From NCBI RefSeq assembly GCF_900291475.1, contig NZ_OLMM01000004.1:62001-126000 (forward strand): a stretch of DNA of 64,000 nt. Reading direction: 5' to 3'. The translations under genes were made by a program, and so were the position numbers. Below the pieces are notes generated by a model. It saw only the letters and a program-made list of their open reading frames with translations. It searched no databases and was not told the origin of the DNA. Every line of letters starts with the position of its first letter. Within the stretch, counting starts at the first letter, position 1. Source of the stretch: Acidaminococcus hominis. Its GTDB lineage: Bacteria > Bacillota > Negativicutes > Acidaminococcales > Acidaminococcaceae. Positions 46,457 through 55,597 of this stretch are shown here, piece by piece.

Positions 46457-47455
46457 TTATTTTACGATTTCTGCATTTTTCAGCAAGTCTTCCGGGAAGG
46501 TAATTCCCAGAATTTTGGCTTCGGTTTCGTTGACAGTGACCTTCATGTCCTGCTGCTTTTCGATGGGCATGGTCTGGGGCTTGGCCTCGCCTTTCAGGAT
46601 TTTGGCGGCCATGAGTCCGGTCTGGTAGCCCAGCTTGTAGTAATCAATGCCGATGGTGGCCAGGGCTCCATGCTTCACCACTTCCCCTTCCCCGCAGATG
46701 ACGGGAATCTTGGCCGGGTTGGTGATTTTGGCCAGGACGGGCATGGCGGAGGCAATGACGTTATCCGTGGGCACGTAGATGGCGTCTACATTGCCCACCA
46801 GGCTTTGGGCGGCCTGCTGGATATCGTTGACGGTAGTAATAGTGGCTTCCCGCACGTTAAGGTTCTTGGCGGCGGCCAGGCGTTTCAGTTCTTCTGCCTG
46901 GAGCTGGGAGTTGATTTCACTGGAGTTATAGATAACGCCAATGGTTTTGGTCTGGGGTACCAGGCGCAGCAGCAGGTCCAGCTGCTTGTCGATGGGGTTC
47001 ATATCGGTGGTGCCGGTCACATTGGTACCAGGCTTTTCCGGGTTCTTCACCAGTTTGGCCGACTTGTAATCGGTAATGGCGGTGCCCACAATGGGAATGT
47101 CCCGGGTGGCGTTGGCCACGGTTTGGGCGGCGGGTGTGGCGATGGCGCAAATCAGGTCCATATGGCCGTTCACAAACCGCTGGGCAATGGTCTGGAGGTT
47201 GGATTGGTCCGCCTGGGCGTTCTGCTTATCCAGCTTCAGATTTTCTCCTTCTTTGTACCCGCCGGCTGCCAGTCCGTCCACAAAGCCCTTATTGGCTGCG
47301 TCCAGGGCGGAATGTTCCACCAGCTGTACAATTCCTACTTTGGCTTCTTTCTTTTCCTTACTGCCGGAACTCTGCTCCCCGCACCCGGCGGTGACCCCTA
47401 GGGCCAACACCAGAAGGGCCAGGAGTCCCTTTTTCCAGTACTGCATCTCTACCAT
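46457..47455 (-). CDS. ABC transporter substrate-binding lipoprotein, copy 2 (TrpX-like paralogue)
   Basis: A 332-residue paralogue of copy 1, similar over its whole length apart from the signal (lipobox near Cys 25, GVTAGCG) and a shortened C-terminus (PEDLLKNAEIVK). ATG 47455 and ATG 47446 are both possible; GAAGG sits directly before the first and nine bases before the second, so 47446 may be used. As the promoter-proximal gene it should be made in excess. Two binding proteins for one permease/ATPase pair may widen ligand range. Confidence 0.92.
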   Translation of the reverse strand: MVEMQYWKKGLLALLVLALGVTAGCGEQSSGSKEKKEAKVGIVQLVEHSALDAANKGFVDGLAAGGYKEGENLKLDKQNAQADQSNLQTIAQRFVNGHMDLICAIATPAAQTVANATRDIPIVGTAITDYKSAKLVKNPEKPGTNVTGTTDMNPIDKQLDLLLRLVPQTKTIGVIYNSSEINSQLQAEELKRLAAAKNLNVREATITTVNDIQQAAQSLVGNVDAIYVPTDNVIASAMPVLAKITNPAKIPVICGEGEVVKHGALATIGIDYYKLGYQTGLMAAKILKGEAKPQTMPIEKQQDMKVTVNETEAKILGITFPEDLLKNAEIVK

Positions 47456-47508
47456 CCTTCTTTCCTGCGTCCGTTTGTCTGGAGTGTACGCAATCTGATT
47501 TTCTTATC

Positions 47509-47537
47509 ATTCTAGCATATTTACCTTACAAGGGCAA
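47509..47537 (-). promoter_or_regulatory. Promoter of the ABC importer operon
   Basis: On the minus strand TTGCCC (47532-47537) and TAGAAT (47509-47514) with a 17-bp spacer. I see no T-box or other riboswitch in the short leader. Confidence 0.55.
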
Positions 47538-47549
47538 AAAAATGTCAAA

Positions 47550-48629
47550 TTATTTTGTCACAAAAAAGTTGATTTCCCAGCAGGGCACATAGGGGTGGCG
47601 GCGCAGGTAGATTTTGTACTCCGGCACCAGTTCCCACAGCTTCAGCGGCAGGGCAAACAGGTCCATTTCGTAGTGGTAGCCTGCCAGAAGCAGCTTGAAC
47701 TGGCAGCGGGCGATGGTCTCAGCGCCGCCCTCCAGGGCTTCCTTTTCGGCCCCTTCCACGTCCATTTTGATGTAGGTAATGGGCTTGCCGTCACTGATGG
47801 CGTCAATGGTGGTCAGGGGCACTTCGTCCGTACCGTAGGACACCAGGGCGGACATACGGCCCCCCTTGGCCTGGAAGGAATGTTCCCCTTCCCTGCGCCA
47901 GATGCCCTTTTGGAACAGGGAGCAGTTCCGCAGCTGCTCTTCTTCCACATAGTGCCGGAGCTTGCGGAAATTCTTGGGATCCGGTTCCACGGCGTAGATA
48001 TGCTGGTAGTGGTGGTTGGTCAGTTCCAGGAATTCGGTGAGAGTATCCCCGTTGTAGGCGCCCAGGTCCAGGTAGCTTTCCTCAGGCCCCAGGGGCAGCA
48101 GGGTGGTCAGGTCCTCCCGGCGCTGGGTAACATTTTGCAAATATTTCAGGCTGCCGGTCAGCTTGTAGCGGAGAATGTCCTGAAACACCTGCCGGCTCAG
48201 GTCGTCGGCCAGGTTTTCGTAGACGGCGGCAAGCTCCCGATGGTACAGGTGGATCCACTGCTCGTCCACTAGCTGAACCTCGTCCAAGAGAGGCAGATGG
48301 GGCGCATAGGTTTCGTGGAGCTGGGCCAGGTGGAAAAACCGCTCCAGAATCTCCGGGCGCTCGCTGGCAAAAGCGATGAGAATAATAAAATCTCCCAATT
48401 CTTTTTGGATTTCCGCATATTTTTTTACGGTAAAGCCCCGGAACTCCTGGCCCCGGACAAATTCGTCGCTGGCAAAAATGCCGGCCACGGGAATGGAAAG
48501 TTCCTGGCACAGGTCCAGGATCTGGTCTGCGCCGTTGCCCATGCCATAGAGGACGATGGGTTTGGTGGTTTGGGTTAAATGGGCCCACAACAGGGGCTCC
48601 TGGGCAATCGATTCGAGTACGTCAAGCAT
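47550..48629 (-). CDS. FkbM-family methyltransferase
   Basis: A 359-residue protein in two parts. Residues ~20-110 form a nucleotide-binding-like segment (KPIVLYGMGNGADQIL, PVAGIFASDEFV). Residues ~185-345 are a SAM-dependent FkbM methyltransferase (YLDLGAYNGDTLTEFLEL as the SAM loop, AVEPDPKNFRKL, and YIKMDVEGAEKEAL). FkbM proteins O-methylate sugars or polyketides, often in surface glycans. I use ATG 48629 with AAGGA upstream; a longer frame to 48665 lies inside the protease gene. It overlaps the M48 protease gene by 8 bp, implying coupled translation. Confidence 0.85.
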   Translation of the reverse strand: MLDVLESIAQEPLLWAHLTQTTKPIVLYGMGNGADQILDLCQELSIPVAGIFASDEFVRGQEFRGFTVKKYAEIQKELGDFIILIAFASERPEILERFFHLAQLHETYAPHLPLLDEVQLVDEQWIHLYHRELAAVYENLADDLSRQVFQDILRYKLTGSLKYLQNVTQRREDLTTLLPLGPEESYLDLGAYNGDTLTEFLELTNHHYQHIYAVEPDPKNFRKLRHYVEEEQLRNCSLFQKGIWRREGEHSFQAKGGRMSALVSYGTDEVPLTTIDAISDGKPITYIKMDVEGAEKEALEGGAETIARCQFKLLLAGYHYEMDLFALPLKLWELVPEYKIYLRRHPYVPCWEINFFVTK

Positions 48630-49851
48630 GCTGGAGTTCCTTTCCGGCTGCCAGGGCCGGGGCAAAGGCCCGGGGCATCAGGCTGGCAGCAGATTTTTTC
48701 GTAGTGGTTTGGCTGGGTGCAGGGGCAGCCGTCCGGGTCACGCTTTGGCCTGCGGCCGGGGTCTGGTCAGCTGCGGCAGAAGCAGCAGCCCCAGCAGGGG
48801 CAGTACCCTTTACCGCCCGGGCCCAGTCCTGGAGCTTTCCGGCAATCTGCCGGGCCAGTTCCCCAGGCCGGCCATCCTGCTGGTTATCCTGGGGATACAC
48901 CCGGAGGATGCGGATATCTTCATAATACACATCGGACCAGTTGTCCCCGTCCATGGTGAGAAAATGGGACTCATCAAGGCCCCGCTTCTGGGACAGGTAC
49001 AGGGCTCCGGCCATCAGATAGACCCGGTAGGCCGGCTTGTCGTAGCCGGCAGTTTCTGTAATGGTATAGGACCAGCCGTTTTGGCTGACGGTGGCAGAGC
49101 CCTCGGCATTAACCGTTACCGCAGCCCCAATGTGCAGAGGTTTTACCCACTGGAGGGCTTTGGCCATCCGGACTTCCGGTTCCGGGTGGGAGGAGAACAG
49201 GCCGTAGCCCGGATTCCCCATTTCCTTGGACATATCGTCCAGCTTGGCCATGGTTACGTAAATGCCGTAGGGATTATAGCCGGCCTCGTTGCACATCCGA
49301 AAACCTTCCTGGTCCGCTTCCCGCTCGTCCGCCCGGCTGTAGCCGGCCATCAGGGCCTGGGAAGCCGTGGTGGCCAGGGCAATGCCCGCCCCCGGATCCC
49401 CGGCGGCAGCCCCGGCCAAAATGGACAGGAAGGACAGGGCCATCTGCTTTTCCAGCTGGTGGACCGTATGGCGCTTTTCCACGTGGCCAATTTCGTGGCC
49501 AATCACCGCAGCCAGCTCATCATCGCTGGTCATAAAATCCAAAAGGCCCTTGTACACGTAGATAAAGCCCCCAGGGCAGGACAGGGCGTTGACGTCCTGG
49601 GTATTTAATACCTTAAAGGTATAGGTCAGATTCTTCCGGTCGCTGTACTTTACCAGGCTCTGGCCAATGCGGTCCACCCGGGCCTGGACCTCGTCGTTCT
49701 GGTACAGCCCATACTGGGCCTCCTGCTGCTGGGCCACCTTCTGGCCCATTTCAATTTCCTGCTTTTCGCTGATCATGGCTGCCTGGGCCTTGGGCAGGGG
49801 CAGCAGACAGAACAGGCAGAAAAAACACAGCATATAAAAAAGTTTCTTCAA
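48622..49851 (-). CDS. M48-family metalloprotease, exported, with Ala/Pro/Thr-rich C-terminal tail
   Basis: A 409-residue zinc peptidase of the M48 (BepA/Oma1-like) family, probably periplasmic and acting in outer-membrane protein quality control. It has a signal peptide (about 1-25, ending AQAA), HEIGH at residues 119-123, and the third zinc ligand Glu in SRADEREADQEG. SSHPEPEVR is also typical. The last ~70 residues are low-complexity (Ala, Thr, Ser, Pro). I prefer TTG 49851, five bases after GAGGTGA, over GTG 49860 which lies within that site. A TATAAT lies upstream on the minus strand at about 49893. Confidence 0.88.
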   Translation of the reverse strand: MKKLFYMLCFFCLFCLLPLPKAQAAMISEKQEIEMGQKVAQQQEAQYGLYQNDEVQARVDRIGQSLVKYSDRKNLTYTFKVLNTQDVNALSCPGGFIYVYKGLLDFMTSDDELAAVIGHEIGHVEKRHTVHQLEKQMALSFLSILAGAAAGDPGAGIALATTASQALMAGYSRADEREADQEGFRMCNEAGYNPYGIYVTMAKLDDMSKEMGNPGYGLFSSHPEPEVRMAKALQWVKPLHIGAAVTVNAEGSATVSQNGWSYTITETAGYDKPAYRVYLMAGALYLSQKRGLDESHFLTMDGDNWSDVYYEDIRILRVYPQDNQQDGRPGELARQIAGKLQDWARAVKGTAPAGAAASAAADQTPAAGQSVTRTAAPAPSQTTTKKSAASLMPRAFAPALAAGKELQHA

Positions 49852-49987
49852 TAAAATCACCTCGCAGGTCTAAAAACAGACTATGGAGTCATTATACACT
49901 ATTTCCCGGGATAATTCATTTTCTAACGGCCCGTATCGTGCTATAGTATAAGGTATCAACTGTATTGCAAGGAGGAATTCTGAAATC

Positions 49988-50485
49988 ATGCAGACTTACC
50001 GTTTAACCCTTTCGGCGCTTCTGGTGGCCATTGGTACCCTGACCGCCAACCTGCTGTATATCCCGGTGGGGATTTCCAAATGCTTCCCCATGCAGCACTG
50101 CATCAACGTGCTGTGCGCCGTGCTTTTGGGCCCGTCCTATGCGGCCGCCATCAGCTTTCTCATTGCCCTGCTGCGGAACCTGGCAGGTCTGGGTTCTCCC
50201 CTGGCCTTCCCCGGCAGCATGATTGGCGCCATCTGCGCAGCGCTGGTGTACAAGCGCTTCCACACCATTCCCGCCGCCATGGCTGGAGAAATCTTCGGTA
50301 CCGGCATTCTGGGCGGCTACGTGGCCTACCTGGTAGCCACCTACCTATTGGGCAAAGCCACCCTGGCGTTCTTCTTTATTCCGCCCTTCCTGATCAGCAC
50401 CACCGGCGGCAGCATCATTGCCGGCCTGCTGCTCAAGAGCGGCGTGCTGAACCCGGTAAAGAACCGACTGGCCCAAAGCCACTAA
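49988..50485 (+). CDS. thiW: ThiW-type S component of an ECF vitamin transporter
   Basis: A 165-residue membrane protein with about five hydrophobic segments, matching ThiW, the substrate-capture subunit predicted for the thiamine precursor hydroxyethylthiazole. Marks are ALLVAIGTLTANLLYIPVG, KCFPMQHCINVLCAVLLGP and GLGSPLAFPGSMIGA. It would share the ECF energising module (A, A', T), which is not in this window. AAGGAGG precedes the start, and a TATAGT lies about 35 bp further upstream. No TPP riboswitch is evident in the ~125-bp gap to the divergent protease gene, though thiW genes often have one. Confidence 0.9.
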   Translation: MQTYRLTLSALLVAIGTLTANLLYIPVGISKCFPMQHCINVLCAVLLGPSYAAAISFLIALLRNLAGLGSPLAFPGSMIGAICAALVYKRFHTIPAAMAGEIFGTGILGGYVAYLVATYLLGKATLAFFFIPPFLISTTGGSIIAGLLLKSGVLNPVKNRLAQSH

Positions 50486-50574
50486 GCCCCTGCACCCCAG
50501 CCTGCTTTCCAGCAATTTCTCCTCTCCTATAGCACACCCATACCTTTACCAGAAAGTAGAAAGGATTCCCTGCC

Positions 50575-51714
50575 ATGCGTATTTTACACACTTCGGACTG
50601 GCATTTGGGACGGATTTTTCACGGACTGCATCTTCTGGACGACCAGGCCCTGGCCCTAGAGCAGGTCATGGCCGCCGCCCGGGAGTACCGTGTGGACCTG
50701 ATTCTCATTGCCGGCGACATTTACGACCGGTCCGTGCCTCCCACGGAGGCCGTCAATTTGCTGGACGAAACCCTGCAGCAAATGGTCCTGCAATTAAAAA
50801 TTCCTGTGGTGCTGATTTCCGGCAACCACGATAACCCTGACCGGCTGAACTTCGGTCAGGCTCTTTTTGCGTCTTCCGGGCTGTACGTGTACGGCCAGGT
50901 TACCCGGGACGCCAAACCCCTGGTGCTCCAGGACGCCTTTGGGGACGTGTATATCTGTCCCCTGCCCTACTGCGAACCTCTGACGGCCACGGAGCTCAGC
51001 GGGGAAAAGCAGCATACCCATGAGGAGGCGCTGAAATGGCAGGTGGCCCAGATGCTGGCGCAGATTCCTGCGGGTGCCCGGAAAGTGGCCCTCGCCCACG
51101 TGTTTCTCACGGGAGCCCAGACCACCCCGGACAGCGAGCGGCCCCTGGCAGCCGGCGGCGCCACCACGGTGTCCATTGACTGCTTCAAGGACTTTGCCTA
51201 CACGGCCCTGGGCCATCTCCACGCAGCCCAGGCTAACAGCTACAACGTCCGGTACTCCGGCTCCCTGCTGAAATATTCCTTTGCGGAAGCTTCCCAGAAA
51301 AAAGGCCTGCAAATTGTGGATCTGAAGGAAGACGGCGCGGTGGAGGTGGAAACCGTATATCTCACGGCTCCCCACGAGCTGGCGGTGCTAAAGGGGGAAT
51401 TCCAGGACCTATTGGAAAATCCCCGGTTGGAAGCGGCCCAGGACTACCTGCAGGTGGTGCTGACGGATCAGGCACCCATTTTGGACGCCAAGCACCGGCT
51501 GGAAACGGTGTACCCCAACATTCTCCAGCTGGGCTACGAACGGCTCCAGCCCCGGGAAGAAGCCCAGGAAACCCGGCAGCGGAAAGGGCTTACCACCGAG
51601 GACCTGTTTGGGGCCTTTTTCCGGGAAACGGAGGGCACCGACCTGACGGACCAGGAAAAAGAGCTGCTGCACCAGGTGCTCAATGAACTGGCAGCAGAAG
51701 GGAGGAACGCCTGA
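50575..51714 (+). CDS. sbcD: Exonuclease subunit SbcD (Mre11-like)
   Basis: A 379-residue metallophosphoesterase nuclease subunit. Motifs are in order: DWHLGR (8-13), AGDIYDRS, GNHDNPDRL and the later GHLHAAQ. With SbcC it opens hairpins and processes DNA ends. Length is typical. AAAGGA precedes the start. Its TGA overlaps the ATG of sbcC by one base. Confidence 0.96.
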   Translation: MRILHTSDWHLGRIFHGLHLLDDQALALEQVMAAAREYRVDLILIAGDIYDRSVPPTEAVNLLDETLQQMVLQLKIPVVLISGNHDNPDRLNFGQALFASSGLYVYGQVTRDAKPLVLQDAFGDVYICPLPYCEPLTATELSGEKQHTHEEALKWQVAQMLAQIPAGARKVALAHVFLTGAQTTPDSERPLAAGGATTVSIDCFKDFAYTALGHLHAAQANSYNVRYSGSLLKYSFAEASQKKGLQIVDLKEDGAVEVETVYLTAPHELAVLKGEFQDLLENPRLEAAQDYLQVVLTDQAPILDAKHRLETVYPNILQLGYERLQPREEAQETRQRKGLTTEDLFGAFFRETEGTDLTDQEKELLHQVLNELAAEGRNA

Positions 51715-53990
51715 TGCGCCCATTGCAATTGGAAATGACCGCTTTTGGTCCCTACGCCCAAAAGGAAGTCATCGATTTTACGAAATTGGGGGACAAACGC
51801 TTTTTCCTGATTACCGGTCCCACCGGCAGCGGAAAGACTACGATTTTGGACGCCATTACCTTTGCCCTGTACGGCACCCCCAGCGGGGACCTGCGGGACA
51901 ACCGCTCCCTGCGCAGCGACTACGCCACCCCGGACCACAAGACGGAGGTGCTGTTCACCTTCAGCAACCAGGACAAGGTGTACGAGGTCACCCGTACCCC
52001 GGAGCAGGAACTGACCAAGCAGCGGGGAGAAGGCACCCGGACGGTGCCAGCAGGAGCGTCGCTGGTGGAAATCCGGCCGGACGGGGAACGGAACATCCTG
52101 GGCAAGACCAACAATGCGGTAACCCAGGCCATTGAGGGCATTTTGGGCTTTCAGGCCCGGCAGTTCCGCCAGCTGATGGTGCTGCCCCAGGGGGAATTCC
52201 GCCGCTTTCTGGTAGCAGATTCCAAGGAACGGAAAAAGATTCTGGAAACCCTGTTCAAGACCGAACAGTACAGCCAGATTGAAGACCGGCTGGATGCCAA
52301 GGCCAAGGCCCTGGAGCAGAAGTACCAGCAGGCCGTCCAGCATTACAAGGCGCTTTTGGAGGCAGCCGGGGCGGAAAGTCCCGAGGCTCTAAAGGAGCAG
52401 CTGGTCCAGGAGGAAGCCCAGGAAAAGGCTCTGGAAGCCCAGCGCAAAAGTTCCCAGGAAGCCTACCAAAAGGCCCAGGAGGCTTTCCAGAATGCCCAGC
52501 AGACCAGCCATTTGTTCAAACGCCTGGACCAATGCAAACAGCAGCAAAAACAGCTGACGGCCCAGGAACCGGCCCTTGCGGAGCTCCGGCAGAAACTGGT
52601 GCTGTTAGATGAGGCCCAAAAGCTCCACCCCTTCTACGAAAATGCCCTGAAGGCCACCCAGGAAAAGAAAAAGGCAGACTACAATGCGGACCAAGCCCAG
52701 GCCAACTGGACGGCGGCCCAAAAAGAGCTGACCGCCTGCCTTGCCAAGGCCAACCAGACCAACAAGGACGCTCTCCAGGAACAGGCCAACCAGTGCCGGG
52801 AGGAAATGACCCGGATGGCAGTGGTCTCCGGGGAAACGGTGCGGCTGGCCCAGCAGCTGGTGGACGGAAAGCCCTGCCCGGTGTGCGGGGCGCTGGAACA
52901 CCCCAGTCCGGCCAACGAAACCCAAAAGGACCGGCAGGCCCTGAAAGCCAAAATCCAGGCCATGGAGAACCGGCTGAAGGAGCTGGACCGGCTCCAGCGG
53001 GAACTGGACCGGGCCCAGGCCCAGGTAAACCAGGCGGAAGGCTCCTGCAAGGCTTCCCAGCAGCACGCCCAGGAGGCGGAAAAACTGTTCGAGGCAGAAC
53101 GGGAAGCGTTCCGCGCCGCCCTGGAGGCCTCCTCCTTTGCCGACCAGCACGCCTTTTTGGCCGCCCACAGCCAGCTGGAACACAAGGCGGACTGGCAGGC
53201 CCAGCTGGACCGGTACCGGGAGCAGAAGGCCCGGCTGGAAGGAGAACGGGAAAGTCTGGAAAAACAGCTTGAGGGCAAGACCCTGCCGGAGCTGCCGCCC
53301 CTGGAGGAAGCCGTGCACCAGGCCCGGCAGGCCTGGAACAGCGCAGCCACCCAGGCAGGCGCCCTTCAGGCCAGTCTCAAGCGGGAGCGGCAAACCCTGG
53401 CTGCCCTGGAAAAGACCCGGGAGGAAGGGAAAAAGATTCACGAGGCCTACCGGCCCATCGGCCATCTGGCCCAGGCTGCCCGGGGCAACAACGCCCGGAA
53501 GCTGACCTTCTCCTCCTTTGTGCTTCAGGCAGTGCTGGACGATGTGCTGGAAACGGCCAACCTGCGGCTGTCCAAAATCAGCCAGGGCCGGTACACCCTG
53601 TACCGGAGCCAGGAGATTGTGGACGCCCGGAAGGAACAGGGGCTGGGGCTGGAAATTATGGACGCCTTCACCGGCCAGGCCCGGGCGGTAACCACCCTGT
53701 CCGGGGGCGAGATTTTCTTCACCTCTCTTTCCCTGGCCCTGGGGCTGTCCGATGTGCTGGAAGCCTACGCCGGGGGCCTGCACCTGGACACCATTTTGGT
53801 GGACGAGGGCTTTGGTTCCCTGGACCCGGAAACCCTGGACGGGGCCATCACCTCCCTGTTGGAACTCCAGAAGGGAGGCCGGCTGGTGGGCATTATCTCC
53901 CACGTGGCAGAGCTGAAGGAACGGATCAGCGCCCAGCTGGAAATCATTCCCACGGGCCAGGGCAGCCGGACAGAATTCCACGTGAGCTAG
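51714..53990 (+). CDS. sbcC: Exonuclease subunit SbcC (Rad50-like), short form
   Basis: A 758-residue SMC-like ATPase. It has Walker A GPTGSGKTT (35-43), Q-loop region, long Gln/Ala/Glu-rich coiled coils, a zinc hook CPVCG (Cys 388 and 391), the signature TTLSGGEIFFTSLSLALG and Walker B ILVDEGFGSLD. It is about a quarter shorter than the E. coli protein (about 1,050), the loss being in the coiled-coil arms on both sides of the hook; all catalytic elements are kept. It is coupled to sbcD by a one-base overlap and followed by a terminator. Confidence 0.96.
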   Translation: MRPLQLEMTAFGPYAQKEVIDFTKLGDKRFFLITGPTGSGKTTILDAITFALYGTPSGDLRDNRSLRSDYATPDHKTEVLFTFSNQDKVYEVTRTPEQELTKQRGEGTRTVPAGASLVEIRPDGERNILGKTNNAVTQAIEGILGFQARQFRQLMVLPQGEFRRFLVADSKERKKILETLFKTEQYSQIEDRLDAKAKALEQKYQQAVQHYKALLEAAGAESPEALKEQLVQEEAQEKALEAQRKSSQEAYQKAQEAFQNAQQTSHLFKRLDQCKQQQKQLTAQEPALAELRQKLVLLDEAQKLHPFYENALKATQEKKKADYNADQAQANWTAAQKELTACLAKANQTNKDALQEQANQCREEMTRMAVVSGETVRLAQQLVDGKPCPVCGALEHPSPANETQKDRQALKAKIQAMENRLKELDRLQRELDRAQAQVNQAEGSCKASQQHAQEAEKLFEAEREAFRAALEASSFADQHAFLAAHSQLEHKADWQAQLDRYREQKARLEGERESLEKQLEGKTLPELPPLEEAVHQARQAWNSAATQAGALQASLKRERQTLAALEKTREEGKKIHEAYRPIGHLAQAARGNNARKLTFSSFVLQAVLDDVLETANLRLSKISQGRYTLYRSQEIVDARKEQGLGLEIMDAFTGQARAVTTLSGGEIFFTSLSLALGLSDVLEAYAGGLHLDTILVDEGFGSLDPETLDGAITSLLELQKGGRLVGIISHVAELKERISAQLEIIPTGQGSRTEFHVS

Positions 53991-53996
53991 GCGCAG

Positions 53997-54032
53997 AAAA
54001 GCGCCCTGGCTGGATAACTCCAGGACGCTTTT
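53997..54032 (+). terminator. Terminator after sbcDC
   Basis: AAAAGCGCCCTGG pairs with CCAGGACGCTTTT, an almost perfect stem just after the sbcC stop. Confidence 0.8.
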
Positions 54033-54045
54033 GCTTAATTCTTAT

Positions 54046-54101
54046 AAAAAACGGAGCAGTACAAAAATGCCATGCACTTTTGTACTGCTCCATTTGCTTT
54101 T
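54046..54101 (-). terminator. Terminator after the tsa operon
   Basis: GGAGCAGTACAAAA pairs with TTTTGTACTGCTCC (54053-54091), followed on the minus strand by GTTTTTTAT. Confidence 0.88.
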
Positions 54102-54107
54102 TTAGGT

Positions 54108-55130
54108 TTATTTCTCCCCCAGCTTCAGGGAAGGGTCGGCATTCAGGTTCAAAGCCGCAAAGTCGTGATGCTTGTACTGATAGTACCCGCGCACGGCTAC
54201 CATGACGGCGTTGTCCGTGCAGAGAATGGGCGTGGGATGCACCAGTTCGGCGCCCACGGCCTTGGCACCCGCTGCCAGGGCTTCCTGGAGGTGCTTATTG
54301 GCGGATACGCCGCCGGCCAGGACAATCTTTTTGAGGCCGGTGCTCTTGAGGGCCTGCTGGCTCTTTTGGACCAATACGTCCACAATGGCCTGCTGGAAGG
54401 AAGCGGCCACGTCGGCCTTGCTCCAGTCGCTGCCCCGCTGCTCCTCGCTATGGATGTGGTTGATGACAGCGGATTTCAGGCCGCTGAAGCTAAAGTCAAA
54501 GGTATTGGGCAGCAGAGGCCGGGGGAAATCAATGGCCTTAGGGTCCCCGCCCTGGGCCAGTTTCTCGATTTCCGGGCCGCCGGGATAGGGCAGCCCCATG
54601 AACCGGGCAATTTTGTCGAAGGCTTCCCCTGCCGCATCGTCCCGGGTTTGGCCCAGCAGCCGGAAAGTCATTTCGTCTTCCACTACCAAAAGGGAGGTGT
54701 GGCCACCGCTGACCACCAGGGCCAAAAAGGGCGGCTTCAGGTCCGGGTCCGCCAAAAAGTTGGCGAAAACGTGGCCTTCCAGATGGTTCACCCCGATGAG
54801 GGGCTTGCCGGTGCCCAGGGCCAGTCCCTTGGCGGCAGAAAGCCCTACCAGAAGGGCTCCCACCAGCCCCGGCCCGTAGGTGACGGCAATGGCGTCCACG
54901 TCCTTTAGGGTCAGGTGGGCGTCGCTTAGGGCCTTATCAATCACGGGCATTACGTGTTCAATATGTTTTCGGGATGCGATTTCCGGCACCACCCCGCCAA
55001 ATTTCCGATGGACGGGGATTTGGGTGGAAACCACATTGGATAATACCGTGCGTCCGTTTTGGACCACGGAGGCAGCCGTTTCGTCGCAGCTGCTTTCTAT
55101 GCCTAAAATGGTAATCGCTTTTTCTTCCAT
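54108..55130 (-). CDS. tsaD: tRNA t6A37 threonylcarbamoyltransferase TsaD
   Basis: A 340-residue ASKHA-fold enzyme that transfers threonylcarbamoyl to A37 of ANN-decoding tRNAs. Motifs: GIESSCDETAASV near the start, the metal ligands in RKHIEHVMPV (HxxxH-like), VSGGHTSLL and GGVSANKHL. ATG 55130 has AGGAG directly upstream and lies 8 bp after the rimI stop; a GTG at 55154 would lie within rimI. It is the last gene of the tsaE-tsaB-rimI-tsaD operon. Confidence 0.97.
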   Translation of the reverse strand: MEEKAITILGIESSCDETAASVVQNGRTVLSNVVSTQIPVHRKFGGVVPEIASRKHIEHVMPVIDKALSDAHLTLKDVDAIAVTYGPGLVGALLVGLSAAKGLALGTGKPLIGVNHLEGHVFANFLADPDLKPPFLALVVSGGHTSLLVVEDEMTFRLLGQTRDDAAGEAFDKIARFMGLPYPGGPEIEKLAQGGDPKAIDFPRPLLPNTFDFSFSGLKSAVINHIHSEEQRGSDWSKADVAASFQQAIVDVLVQKSQQALKSTGLKKIVLAGGVSANKHLQEALAAGAKAVGAELVHPTPILCTDNAVMVAVRGYYQYKHHDFAALNLNADPSLKLGEK

Positions 55131-55138
55131 AATCTCCT

Positions 55139-55597
55139 CTATGCCAGGGTGCACGTCATCAAGATGGCGTCTTCCCCACTATCCGTATAATAACCGGCTC
55201 TCCGGCCGTTTTCGCTAAAGCCCCAGTGCGCATAGGTCTTGCGGGCAGGCAGGTTGTGCTCCCGGACTTCCAGGGTTACTTCCGTGGCCAAGAGCTCCCG
55301 GGCCCGGTCCAGCATTGCGCCTACCAAGGCATTGCCCCAGCCCTCTCCCCGGCGTCCCGTGTCCACCGCCAGGCGCATAATCTGGGCCTCTCCGGCCACC
55401 AGCCAAAAGCCTCCGTAGGCCACCGGGCTGCCTGTTTCATCAAGGAGCAGCAGGTAGTGGCTCAGGCGGCCGTTCAGCTCGTCCAGCCAGGTCTCCCGGC
55501 TCCAGGCTTCCGGAAAGGAGCCTGCGTCCACGGGCAGCAGCCAGTCCAGGTCCTGTTCCGTCAGGGCTCTTACGCCTTGGGATGTCGTTTTTCCCAT
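55139..55597 (-). CDS. rimI: RimI-like ribosomal-protein/N-terminal acetyltransferase
   Basis: A 152-residue GNAT acetyltransferase. It contains the acetyl-CoA binding segment (AVDTGRRGEGWGNALVGAML; usually RxxGxG/A) and the C-terminal ARKTYAHWGFSENGRRAGYY motif of the RimI group. ATG 55597 gives the normal length and lies inside the end of tsaB (28-bp overlap); the frame runs further upstream but that part overlaps tsaB fully. Genes of this family commonly sit between tsaB and tsaD. Confidence 0.92.
   Translation of the reverse strand: MGKTTSQGVRALTEQDLDWLLPVDAGSFPEAWSRETWLDELNGRLSHYLLLLDETGSPVAYGGFWLVAGEAQIMRLAVDTGRRGEGWGNALVGAMLDRARELLATEVTLEVREHNLPARKTYAHWGFSENGRRAGYYTDSGEDAILMTCTLA

Noticed and set aside
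49862..49987. TPP riboswitch upstream of thiW
   Set aside because: The conserved CTGAGA and ACCTGA-type elements are absent from this short region.
53997..54101. Adjacent hairpins between sbcC and tsaD as a repeat element
   Set aside because: They are two unrelated terminators serving convergent genes.
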